From SAR202 cluster bacterium (lineage in GTDB: Bacteria; Chloroflexota; Dehalococcoidia; SAR202; CAJWER01): a stretch of 13,963 nt of DNA. Location: contig JASLXL010000045.1 of the NCBI GenBank assembly GCA_030740335.1, positions 1-13,963 on the forward strand. The letters are read 5' to 3'. The notes beneath the pieces are model-generated. The model was given only the letters and a program-made list of their open reading frames with translations. It had not been told where the DNA came from and did no database searches. A program made the translations under genes and the position numbers. Position 1 is the first letter of the stretch, and each line of letters begins with the position of its first letter. Shown here one piece after another: positions 7,356 to 13,728 of this stretch.

Positions 7356-8448
7356 CGGCTAAATCCGAAAACATCGACTTCATACTTTCTTCCGTGGCCT
7401 CGCAAATTCCACGTTCAGTTATCAGTGCAGTCACATATTTCGACGGTGTCACATCGAAGGCATAGTTTGAGACTTCACTGCCTTCGGGATAAATGTTCAC
7501 GCTGACTATCTCACCGGACTCTTGAATTCCCTTGACCACTGAAAGTTCTTCAGGGGCTCTCTGTTCAATCTGAATGTCCTGGGCGCCGTCCGAGATTGTC
7601 CAGTCGATCGTTGAGCTGGGTAGCGCTACGTAGAAGGGAACGTTGTTGTCGTGTGCAGAAAGGGCCTTCAGGTATGTGCCAATCTTGTTGCACACATCGC
7701 CTGAAGCTGTAGTGCGGTCGCTGCCGACGATGCACAGATCGACCATGCCCTGCTGCATGAGATGGCCTCCGGCGTTATCGGCAATGATCGTGTGGGGCAC
7801 GCCGTGCTGACCCAACTCCCACGCTGTGATGTTGGCACCCTGGTTTCTGGGCCTCGTCTCATCGACCAGTACGTGTACCGGAATGCCGGCGTCATGGGCC
7901 TTGTAAATAGGCGCCAGAGCGGTTCCCCAATCGACAGTCGCCAGCCATCCGGCGTTGCAGTGGGTCAATATGTTCAGCGGGCCTGCCCCTTCTCTTTTAC
8001 TATCGATTTTCTGGAGAAGATCCAGGCCGTGGTCGCCGATAGATTCGTTCAGTTTCACATCGTCATCTGACATTTCGGATGCTGTCTGTTTCGCTATTTC
8101 AACCCGTTGTTCCACGGTTGTCGTATGCAATGTCTTTTTCATCTGATCCAACGCCCACCGTAGATTGACGGCCGTAGGCCGGGTTGCGATGAGCGATGCA
8201 TGCGCAGCTTCAACGGCGTGGTCTGAGGGATCTTCAAGCATTGCCAGATACATTCCATATGCAGCCGCAACGCCTATAAGTGGTGCTCCGCGGACTTGCA
8301 TTGATGTGATTGCGCTTGCGACTTCTTCTAAATTCGACAGCTGCCGGACTACAAATCTGTGAGGTAGCTCGGTCTGATCGATGATGCGAACCTCAAGGCC
8401 TGACTCATTCAGCCAGATGCTTCGGTACTGTTCGTTTTCGACTCTCAT
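7348..8448 (-). CDS. mtnA: S-methyl-5-thioribose-1-phosphate isomerase family (MtnA-like aldose-1-phosphate isomerase)
   Basis: 366 residues, full length for the MtnA/eIF2B-alpha-like family. Visible motifs: [18 protein letters not shown] (residues 52-69), the active-site Cys164 in [13 protein letters not shown], the arm [17 protein letters not shown] (196-212), the active-site Asp244 in [19 protein letters not shown], and the C-terminal [18 protein letters not shown] (331-348). All catalytic positions known for the family are present. The reaction is interconversion of 5-methylthioribose-1-phosphate and 5-methylthioribulose-1-phosphate; relatives also isomerise 5-deoxyribose-1-phosphate. It is the first gene of an operon with the aldolase/dehydrogenase, overlapping by 8 bp. 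None of the usual methionine salvage partners (dehydratase, enolase-phosphatase, dioxygenase) is nearby, so the product is more likely cleaved than recycled. Ribosome binding site before the ATG is weak. Family is certain; exact substrate is not. Confidence 0.9.
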   Translation of the reverse strand: MRVENEQYRSIWLNESGLEVRIIDQTELPHRFVVRQLSNLEEVASAITSMQVRGAPLIGVAAAYGMYLAMLEDPSDHAVEAAHASLIATRPTAVNLRWALDQMKKTLHTTTVEQRVEIAKQTASEMSDDDVKLNESIGDHGLDLLQKIDSKREGAGPLNILTHCNAGWLATVDWGTALAPIYKAHDAGIPVHVLVDETRPRNQGANITAWELGQHGVPHTIIADNAGGHLMQQGMVDLCIVGSDRTTASGDVCNKIGTYLKALSAHDNNVPFYVALPSSTIDWTISDGAQDIQIEQRAPEELSVVKGIQESGEIVSVNIYPEGSEVSNYAFDVTPSKYVTALITERGICEATEESMKSMFSDLADG

Positions 8449-8728
8449 AGGTAACTTTCACGTACGAAGAAACACAATGCTGAACTTGAAACTTGCGAGC
8501 ATGTCTGGAACTGGACATCTCGTCACTGTTCACTTGTGGGTTCCATTGGTTCGAGGGTCCGGCGAGGCCGTATCCAGTAGCTGTTGGAGCGATCCCATGC
8601 GGGAAGGATAACGCTGTCCCTACTTCGTCGCGTTAGAAACTCTCAATTTGGGGCGACCGGGACTCCGACTACCAAAGCCTCAGGTTTCCTCCCGAGTTGT
8701 CGTACTCCGTAACCGTTACAGCACCGCT
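8449..8728. other. Intergenic region, probable promoter of the mtnA-like operon
   Basis: About 280 bases without a credible gene. It should contain the leftward promoter for the isomerase-aldolase operon, but I cannot point to a convincing -35/-10 pair. No T-tract hairpin is visible for the rightward-lying repeat ORF that ends at 8729. Confidence 0.4.
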
Positions 8729-9028
8729 TCAGCTCCGGTAGTCCGTCACCTGCCACAGCACCGCTAGCTCGCGACTGTCCGGTAGCCGCCAGACGACGGT
8801 TCCCGAAGGCGCAACTACCCGTCTAGACCGCGCTGCGTCCTCCAGGCTCACGTCGTGTTCGAGGACGGCGTGAATTATCAGCATGTTCGGGAACTGCAGT
8901 GCGAAGGAAGTGTCGGCTATGGACGGGCAGAGGCCGCAGATCAGATGCGAGGGTCGCTGGCGTGCGCCGTACATAGCGGCACGGTACGGCGCGGCTTCCA
9001 CGACCTTTACTTGACCCTCGGTGGTCAA
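8729..9028 (-). CDS. Hypothetical protein carried by the dispersed repeat
   Basis: A 99-residue frame on the minus strand with no family I recognise. From residue about 22 onward (ARQRPSHLICGLCPSIADTS through to LWQVTDYRS at the stop) it is covered by the 233-bp repeat that recurs at the right end of the window. In that second copy the same frame is kept for about 40 residues, then broken by a 2-base insertion, and resumes to the identical LAVLWQVTDYRS end. Conservation of the reading frame up to exactly the stop codon suggests it was a real coding sequence at some time. Two Cys (CGLC) and a hydrophobic core (FPNMLIIHAVLEHDV) are present. It lies 23 bases downstream of the GMC oxidoreductase stop, so it could be co-transcribed. 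It may be functional here and dead in the other copy, or decaying in both. Confidence 0.35.
   Translation of the reverse strand: MTTEGQVKVVEAAPYRAAMYGARQRPSHLICGLCPSIADTSFALQFPNMLIIHAVLEHDVSLEDAARSRRVVAPSGTVVWRLPDSRELAVLWQVTDYRS
8733..8965. repeat. Dispersed repeat, copy 1
   Basis: This segment aligns base by base with 13729-13963. By eye about 30 of 233 positions differ (about 87% identity) and there is one 2-base insertion in the other copy. The first 35 bases are identical, as are several other runs. On this side the true right boundary is not known, because the other copy is cut by the window end. Confidence 0.9.
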
Positions 9029-9051
9029 CCGCTGGAAAAACGACGACGCTA

Positions 9052-10677
9052 TCAGGCTTTTAGATCATTTCGCTCGTTGGCGATGTAATCCGCTGTGCGA
9101 AGAGCGATCGCCTGAATAGTCGGTGTGGGATTGACTGCGCCCGCGGTAACGAAAACGCTCCCATCGACGATGAACAGGTTATCGATGTCGTGAGATTGAC
9201 CGTAGTTGTCGACCACGGACCGCTTGGGGTCATCGCCCATGCGCGCCGTCCCCAGCAAGTGCCAGCCGGTCTCTCGTACTTGACGATTGACAATGACCTC
9301 GGACGCTCCGGCTTCTTGCATCACAATTCGTCCCTGTGCAATCCCGTGGTCCACCAAAGCGCGAGAGTTTTCACTGACGCTATAAGTGATCTTCGGCGCG
9401 GGTAATCCGGAACTGTCGGTTAATCGTTCATCGAGCGAGACGGAGTTGTGTTCATCGGGCAGGTCTTCGCCCATGATTCCGATTCCGACCGTATTTGTGA
9501 AACGGCGTTTCATCGTTTCGTGGTGGCCCGCTCCCCAGGGAACGCGTTCGACGGACCCTCCCCGGGCAATTGAAGCCGGACCTTGCGGTCGATTAACACG
9601 CAGCATGTATCCGCGCAGGAACCCACGAGCGGGATCAGTCTCGTAGAACTCTTGTGAGTTGATGATGTTTACTGCAGGCCCCATCCATGGGGACCGACGG
9701 TCTGGGAAGGCGCCGGAGACCTGTCCGAATACGTGAAACATCAGGTTCTTGCCGACCAGCTCCGATGAGTTAGCTAGACCGTTCGGGTGCCTATCGGAGT
9801 CAGATAGCAGCAACATGCGGGGAGTACCAACGCCGTTTGCAGCCATCACCACAGCCCGCGCTGATCGATGGTGATCAGTTCCTTCGGCGTCCAGGTAGTT
9901 CACACCTGTCACTCTGCCGGATGTGTCTGTGGTTATTTCCCGTACGCGAGCGTCGGTGACCAGTTCAGTTCCCTGGTCGATAGCTCGCGGCCAGTATGTG
10001 ATGTCTGTCGAAGACTTCGCTCGTTGGTAGCAGCCCATCATGTTGTGTCCGCAGAAGTTACAAACGTCTCGCCCCTCTCCAAACCGAGTCGAGTTGATGT
10101 AATTTTCGGACGGCCACCAGTGCCAGCCGAGACGATCGAACGCGCCCGCCATCATCTCGCCATCTTTGCCAATTGGAATCGGAAGCATTGGCCTGCCGGC
10201 TCTTGGTGGATTGGCCGGGTCACCGGCAATACCGGCGCAGCCCATGACCTGGTCATTCAGGTCGTACCATGGCTCCAGATCTTCGTACGAGATTGGCCAA
10301 TCATCTGCGACGCCGTCCAGTGATTTCACCCGGAAATCGGACGGGAGGAGTCGTGGGGTGTGTGCTGCCCACAGGATCGTGCTTCCACCGACGCCGTTGA
10401 ACATCACAGGATCGACCGCTGAGTTGTCGACGTTGGTCGGATAATCCTCTGGTAGTCGGCGTTTGTTCGGGTTAATCGACCACGAACTCATCGCCTGCAA
10501 CTCGTAATCGCGCTCCACTGTGGGGTACTTAAACGAGTCCTGCCAGTGGCCCTGTTCGATGCAAACCACGTCGAAACCGGCCTCTGAAAGTAGCGTGGCA
10601 ACTGCGGCTCCGGAGGCACCAGCCCCGACGATTAATACATCCGCGGTGCGATCAGGATTGTGGTCGGTTGTGGTCAT
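9052..10677 (-). CDS. GMC-family FAD-dependent oxidoreductase
   Basis: 541 residues from the ATG at 10677; an upstream in-frame ATG at 10746 would add 23 residues of unlikely sequence before the FAD domain, so I prefer the internal start. The dinucleotide motif VLIVGAGASGAAVATLL opens the FAD domain, with the acidic end-of-strand residue in VVCIEQG. Further GMC hallmarks are GVGGSTILWAAHTPRLLPSD, a Cys pair in NFCGHNMMGC (a possible metal or disulfide site), and the C-terminal active-site region GWHLLGTARMGDD with the catalytic His, then NLFIVDGSVF and AVNPTPTIQAIALRTADYIA. This subgroup resembles the large subunit of gluconate 2-dehydrogenase-like and sorbosone-type sugar or alcohol dehydrogenases. 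No small subunit or cytochrome subunit lies beside it. The substrate is not predictable; sugar or polyol oxidation is plausible. Confidence 0.9.
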   Translation of the reverse strand: MTTTDHNPDRTADVLIVGAGASGAAVATLLSEAGFDVVCIEQGHWQDSFKYPTVERDYELQAMSSWSINPNKRRLPEDYPTNVDNSAVDPVMFNGVGGSTILWAAHTPRLLPSDFRVKSLDGVADDWPISYEDLEPWYDLNDQVMGCAGIAGDPANPPRAGRPMLPIPIGKDGEMMAGAFDRLGWHWWPSENYINSTRFGEGRDVCNFCGHNMMGCYQRAKSSTDITYWPRAIDQGTELVTDARVREITTDTSGRVTGVNYLDAEGTDHHRSARAVVMAANGVGTPRMLLLSDSDRHPNGLANSSELVGKNLMFHVFGQVSGAFPDRRSPWMGPAVNIINSQEFYETDPARGFLRGYMLRVNRPQGPASIARGGSVERVPWGAGHHETMKRRFTNTVGIGIMGEDLPDEHNSVSLDERLTDSSGLPAPKITYSVSENSRALVDHGIAQGRIVMQEAGASEVIVNRQVRETGWHLLGTARMGDDPKRSVVDNYGQSHDIDNLFIVDGSVFVTAGAVNPTPTIQAIALRTADYIANERNDLKA

Positions 10678-10796
10678 AAGGCGGCCAAGGCTAACAGTCC
10701 CAATTGTGCTGAAACAATGTGGTTCTTGAAAGGTTCGAGAGATCATGAATCACAGATCTAGTTAAGACGGCGGCGGTGACGAATGTAGGGACTGTT

Positions 10797-11004
10797 GACC
10801 TGCCCCCGATCAGGTTCCACGAGCTCCGCCATACAGCAGCAACGTTATTGCTAAACCAGGATGCCCATCCTGAGGTCGTCAGTGAAATGCTCGGCCATTC
10901 GCAGATAAGCATCACCCTCGACCTGTACAGTCGACCTGTACAGCCATGTGTCACCGACCATGCAGAAAACGGTAGTTGCCATCATGGACAAAGCGTTTGC
11001 ATGA
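10797..11004 (+). pseudogene. Tyrosine recombinase (phage-type integrase), C-terminal remnant with frameshift
   Basis: The plus strand encodes LPPIRFHELRHTAATLLLNQ, then HPEVVSEMLGHSQISITLDL and YS. This contains the H-x-x-R box (HELR), the second active-site His (LGH) and the nucleophile Tyr of tyrosine recombinases. Just after the Tyr, a perfect 13-bp tandem duplication shifts the frame. With one unit removed, the reading continues YSHVSPTMQKTVVAIMDKAF to a TGA at 11002-11004, the expected C-terminal helix. The N-terminal DNA-binding and core-binding domains and the first catalytic Arg are missing. So this is a dead tail of an integrase. It ends 38 bases before the MR/MLE gene start and lies between that gene and the divergent GMC gene. 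Confidence 0.85.
10918..10943. repeat. Perfect 13-bp tandem duplication inside the integrase remnant
   Basis: TCGACCTGTACAG occurs twice back to back (10918-10930 and 10931-10943). It breaks the integrase reading frame immediately after the catalytic Tyr codon; deleting one unit restores the conserved C-terminus. Confidence 0.95.
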
Positions 11005-11042
11005 TCCGCGTTCACCAATGCTTTGTATCGTAGGGACCCCAA

Positions 11043-12167
11043 ATGAAAATCACTGATATCACACTCACTTTCCTCAAAATCGGCAAGGGTCTGCTCCGAG
11101 TTCAGACGGACGCCGGAGTAGAAGGCTGGGCCGAGGCTCCCGGTCGCAACCCCGACGCCCAGGGCGGGGAATACGGTTATTACTCCGGCCGCGTTTTCGA
11201 GGCCTATCTCGAGAGCATTATCAAGCCGGTTTTGATCGGTGAAGACCCGCTTCAGATTGAGCGTCACTGGGAGACTCTGGCGCTCGGAAAGGACGAAAAA
11301 CTCTTCAAGCTGCCGTCCGATGTGGTCGGCGTGATTGACGTGGCGCTCTGGGATCTGATGGGCAAAGAGACTGGACTGCCGGTCTACGCCCTCATGGGAG
11401 GTGCGGCCCGTCGGGATATCGAGCTTTACTGGTCAACCGGTTCTGGGTGGATGCTGCAACCGGAGGAGATGCTGAATCTCGTCGAAAAAGGTTGGGACAT
11501 GAACTTCCGATCTTTCAAGATTCGGATGGACTGGAAGGGCTGGAGGCAAGATGCCGACCCTGAAAAGGACTACCAGATGTTCAAGTTGGTCCGGGAGTTC
11601 CTGGCGGAAGGCAACTACCTGGGCTTCGATGCCAACAACGGCTACTCGGTCTCGACCGCGATCTGGCAGGGACGACGGTTTGAAGAGCTCGGAATCGACC
11701 ATTTCGAGGAGCCCATTCCAAACTGGAATCTACCTGGACTGAAGCAGGTCTCGGATGCGTTGGATGTCGCCGTTGCGGCAGGTGAACAGGATGCCTTCAG
11801 ATGGTGGTTCCAGAGCTTGGTATTGCTCGGCGATCCAGACATCCTGCAACCTGACATCCTCAGCGCTGGAGGCCCGTCTGAGGTGAAGCGGATCTTCGAC
11901 ATGGCCACTACGCTGGGCAAGCCGGTGATGCCGCACAGCCCCCAGGCTGGCATCAACAGCATGGCGTCGTTGCACGTGTTCTCGACGATCCAGAATGGCA
12001 CCCGCCCGCACGAGTTCTCCACCGAGTTCTCGGGACCGTTGGATGACGTCGCAAACCTGTTCGGCGACGGCGTCATTCCAAAGGACGGCCACATGATCTT
12101 GAGCGATAAGCCCGGCCTAGGCATCGAGCTGAACGAAAAGGCGGTCGCCGATCTAACCCTGGCTTGA
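11043..12167 (+). CDS. Enolase-superfamily mandelate racemase/muconate lactonizing protein
   Basis: 374 residues, the normal family length. The N-terminal capping domain (about 1-115) begins MKITDITLTFLKIGKGLLRV and includes GVEGWAEA. The barrel domain shows the KxR pair K159-I-R161 in SFKIRMDW, metal ligand D196 in LGFDANNGYS, metal ligand E222 in HFEEPIP, E248 in AAGEQDAF, LQPDILSAGG, and H298 in VMPHSPQAGI, which is the MR-subgroup general base position. The C-terminus PGLGIELNEK is typical. These enzymes abstract a proton alpha to a carboxylate and carry out racemisation or dehydration of sugar acids; which acid is acted on cannot be told here. The ribosome binding site is AGGGA (11032-11036), 6 bases before the ATG. 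The gene is intact, yet flanked on both sides by tyrosine recombinase C-terminal remains, the downstream one overlapping its stop codon. Confidence 0.92.
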   Translation: MKITDITLTFLKIGKGLLRVQTDAGVEGWAEAPGRNPDAQGGEYGYYSGRVFEAYLESIIKPVLIGEDPLQIERHWETLALGKDEKLFKLPSDVVGVIDVALWDLMGKETGLPVYALMGGAARRDIELYWSTGSGWMLQPEEMLNLVEKGWDMNFRSFKIRMDWKGWRQDADPEKDYQMFKLVREFLAEGNYLGFDANNGYSVSTAIWQGRRFEELGIDHFEEPIPNWNLPGLKQVSDALDVAVAAGEQDAFRWWFQSLVLLGDPDILQPDILSAGGPSEVKRIFDMATTLGKPVMPHSPQAGINSMASLHVFSTIQNGTRPHEFSTEFSGPLDDVANLFGDGVIPKDGHMILSDKPGLGIELNEKAVADLTLA

Positions 12168-12237
12168 TCTGTACGGTCACGTAACGCCGACCATGCAACG
12201 GAATGCTGTCGATGATTTGGACGCGGACCTTACCTGA
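12163..12237 (+). pseudogene. Tail of a second tyrosine recombinase, directly on the MR/MLE stop codon
   Basis: In the frame one base off from the MR/MLE gene, the sequence reads LDLYGHVTPTMQRNAVDDLD and then ADLT and a TGA (12235-12237). This matches the end of a tyrosine recombinase: the nucleophile Tyr in 'LDLYGHV', then the 'PTMQ' helix. It parallels YSHVSPTMQ in the remnant at 10797-11004, but the two differ in many residues, so they are not the same recombinase cut in two. Everything upstream of the Tyr motif is absent. The piece overlaps the last bases of the MR/MLE frame, which places a recombination junction within a few bases of that stop codon. Confidence 0.7.
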
Positions 12238-12479
12238 GACGCGAAAATCAAATGAGATAAGTAAAGCCAGAAAGGCACGTGGATGGGACTATCCACTATG
12301 AGGGTAACTTCGGTGACGGTCGACTCGAGTCGCGCACCCGTTGACAATACGAGCCTCTGATGATGTTTCCTATGCTGCCGCAGCTGGATGGACGCTTTCT
12401 AGTGGAACACCAACTCAAAAGTGGCTGACTTAGCACTATGGCGTCAGAGTGCCGCCTGTAGAGAAGGAATACGGAATTT
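12238..12479. other. No recognisable gene
   Basis: About 240 bases. A short hairpin (GTGGAT at 12279-12284 paired with ATCCAC at 12291-12296) has no T-tract and is not a convincing terminator. An in-frame GTG at 12421 precedes the lipoprotein but gives an unlikely N-terminus. Confidence 0.4.
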
Positions 12480-12485
12480 GAGGAC
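12480..12485 (+). promoter_or_regulatory. Ribosome binding site deciding the start of the second lipoprotein
   Basis: GAGGAC lies 7 bases before the ATG at 12493. Starting there gives a normal lipoprotein signal peptide; the upstream GTG at 12421 would add 24 residues with no signal-peptide character. Confidence 0.6.
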
Positions 12486-12492
12486 AAATGGC

Positions 12493-13332
12493 ATGAGGGG
12501 ATTAAACCCTCGAAGAAGTTCTTTGATTGGCTTCCTCTCCATTTGGCCAGTTTTCGTGATAACAATGGCGTGTGGCACTCCCACAGAGCCAACACCAACT
12601 CCCACAACGACCGCGGTGGCGACTGCAACCGCAACTCCCACCACCACTGCCGCCTCTGCACCTGTACCTCTACCGACTGAGACTCCCACAACAACGCCCA
12701 CCGCAGTTCCAGATAGACAGCCAGATTCCGCCAAAGTCGAACCTACCGAAGCACGTGACTTCACACAACTCTGGTCTTACGGTTTAACCAGCATCCGCAC
12801 AGGTGAACCCTTGATCGAAGAAGGTGGCGAACACAAGCTGGACGAGAGTGCGATTTCCTATGGCTACAACTTAGTCGTCGACAAAAACGGCACCGTGCTG
12901 AGGGCTCGGGCCACACCGCTACAGAACGGCGACCAACTAGTTCTCACGGAGGATTATCAGGGTGACCATAACATGCGTGAGTACGCCAGGATCTTCACGA
13001 TTATGGCTCCCATCAGGGATACCATCCTGTATCACTTTGGTGCAACGACCAGAGACGAATGGCTAGCGTTCACCGAGATACTGACGATTAACAAAATCAA
13101 AACGGAAGATGCAGTCGAAATCAGTGGGCGAAACATCCTGTCGACCGAGCAAGTGTACGATTACATCACCAATGGAGAGGCCGAAGGCAGCGCCGTGATG
13201 CGCTATTTGGAAGAAGCGGGATTGGAACTGAAATGTCTGGCCTTCAAGGATTTTGACTTCACTAACCCTGAAGGTCGCAACCATTGCGAAGAGCATGACA
13301 TCGGGGTTGGCTCGGGTATCGAATTGCCATAA
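12493..13332 (+). CDS. Secreted lipoprotein with Thr/Pro linker, unknown function
   Basis: 279 residues from the ATG at 12493. The N-terminus MRGLNPRRSSLIGFLSIWPV carries basic residues, a hydrophobic core and a lipobox ending ITMAC (Cys 27). Residues about 29-75 are a low-complexity Thr/Pro/Ala linker (PTEPTPTPTTTAVATATATP and similar), followed by a globular domain of about 190 residues that I do not recognise. It includes IRTGEPLIEEGGEHKLDE, YNLVVDKNGTVLRARATPLQ, a central YARIFTIMAPIRDTILYHFG, and a C-terminal part with two Cys (LELKCLAFKD and RNHCEEHD) that could form a disulfide. The layout (lipobox, Ala/Thr/Pro linker, single domain) is the same as in the leftward lipoprotein at 2997-4493, but the domains show no evident similarity. 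The gene sits alone between recombinase and transposase remains, so it may have arrived as cargo. It is probably exposed outside the membrane. Confidence 0.75.
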   Translation: MRGLNPRRSSLIGFLSIWPVFVITMACGTPTEPTPTPTTTAVATATATPTTTAASAPVPLPTETPTTTPTAVPDRQPDSAKVEPTEARDFTQLWSYGLTSIRTGEPLIEEGGEHKLDESAISYGYNLVVDKNGTVLRARATPLQNGDQLVLTEDYQGDHNMREYARIFTIMAPIRDTILYHFGATTRDEWLAFTEILTINKIKTEDAVEISGRNILSTEQVYDYITNGEAEGSAVMRYLEEAGLELKCLAFKDFDFTNPEGRNHCEEHDIGVGSGIELP

Positions 13333-13370
13333 GTACGATGTTGACCGGCTCCCAGAACCTGTACCACGCG

Positions 13371-13597
13371 TTATGTTAGTCCGACAGCCTGTTTCAGCCT
13401 GATTGTCTCCGGTGCTGGTGGACGATATCCGAGTGAGCTGTGTGGCCGGATGGTGTTGTACTCCGTTCTCCACTTTTCTGTCAGTACCTCGACCTCCTTC
13501 AACGAGTAAAAGATCTCGCCGTTCAGCAACTCGTCCCGTATCTTCCCGTTGAAGCTCTCGTTATGGCCGTTCTCCCAGGGATTCCCTGGTTGGATGA
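13371..13597 (-). pseudogene. IS3-type transposase (OrfB), C-terminal fragment
   Basis: Reading leftward, the frame gives [59 protein letters not shown] and [16 protein letters not shown], ending at a TAA (13371-13373). This is the unmistakable end of the IS3-family integrase core: WENGxNESFNG holds the last Glu of the DDE triad, and [12 protein letters not shown] closes the domain. The two catalytic Asp and all of OrfA are missing. The fragment stops abruptly at about 13597, where tRNA-like sequence begins on the other strand, so the element was truncated at that junction. I see no terminal inverted repeat just beyond the stop. Confidence 0.9.
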
Positions 13598-13599
13598 GC

Positions 13600-13633
13600 A
13601 GGGTCGTGAGTTCGATTCACACCCGGGGCACCA
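13600..13633 (+). other. 3' end of a tRNA gene (T-arm, acceptor strand and CCA), probable attachment-site remnant
   Basis: The order of parts is that of a tRNA 3' end: T-stem GTGAG (13606-13610), T-loop TTCGATT (13611-13617), T-stem CACAC (13618-13622, one A-A mismatch), acceptor 3' strand CCGGGGC (13623-13629), discriminator A (13630) and CCA (13631-13633). The 5' partner GCCCCGG, the D-arm and the anticodon arm are absent: the bases to the left read as IS3 transposase instead. Integration of a mobile element into a tRNA gene leaves exactly such a 3' piece at the far end of the element. The amino-acid identity cannot be stated without the anticodon. Confidence 0.7.
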
Positions 13634-13652
13634 AACGTAAATCGTTCTTGAG

Positions 13653-13681
13653 AGAGGCATCCAGAAACGGGTGCCTCTTTT
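13653..13681 (+). terminator. Rho-independent terminator-like hairpin behind the tRNA fragment
   Basis: AGAGGCATCC (13653-13662) pairs with GGGTGCCTCT (13669-13678) around the loop AGAAAC, with one G-T wobble, and runs into TTTT. The position 20 bases after the tRNA CCA fits the natural terminator of the original tRNA gene. The T-tract is short. Confidence 0.65.
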
Positions 13682-13684
13682 GCG

Positions 13685-13707
13685 TTTGACAGCAAATTTG
13701 ACAGCAA
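13685..13707. repeat. 11-bp direct repeat, two copies in tandem phase
   Basis: TTTGACAGCAA at 13685-13695 and again at 13697-13707, 12 bases apart start to start. Short direct repeats beside a tRNA 3' end can be recombinase arm-binding sites; that role is inference. Confidence 0.7.
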
Positions 13708-13728
13708 CCCGGGCGCACTTCCGCTCAA

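Noticed and set aside
12279..12296. Hairpin GTGGAT/ATCCAC after the MR/MLE gene
   Set aside because: Only 6 base pairs and no T-tract, so not supported as a terminator.
12444..12764. Val/Gly-rich open frame opposite the second lipoprotein
   Set aside because: It is the antisense of the Thr/Pro linker; the repeated codons keep the other strand open.
13574..13592. Inverted repeat CCAGGGATTCCCTGG
   Set aside because: It lies inside the conserved PGNPW codons of the transposase fragment, so coding explains it.
13558..13633. A complete tRNA gene
   Set aside because: No 5' acceptor strand GCCCCGG, D-arm or anticodon arm; the bases left of 13598 encode IS3 transposase on the other strand.
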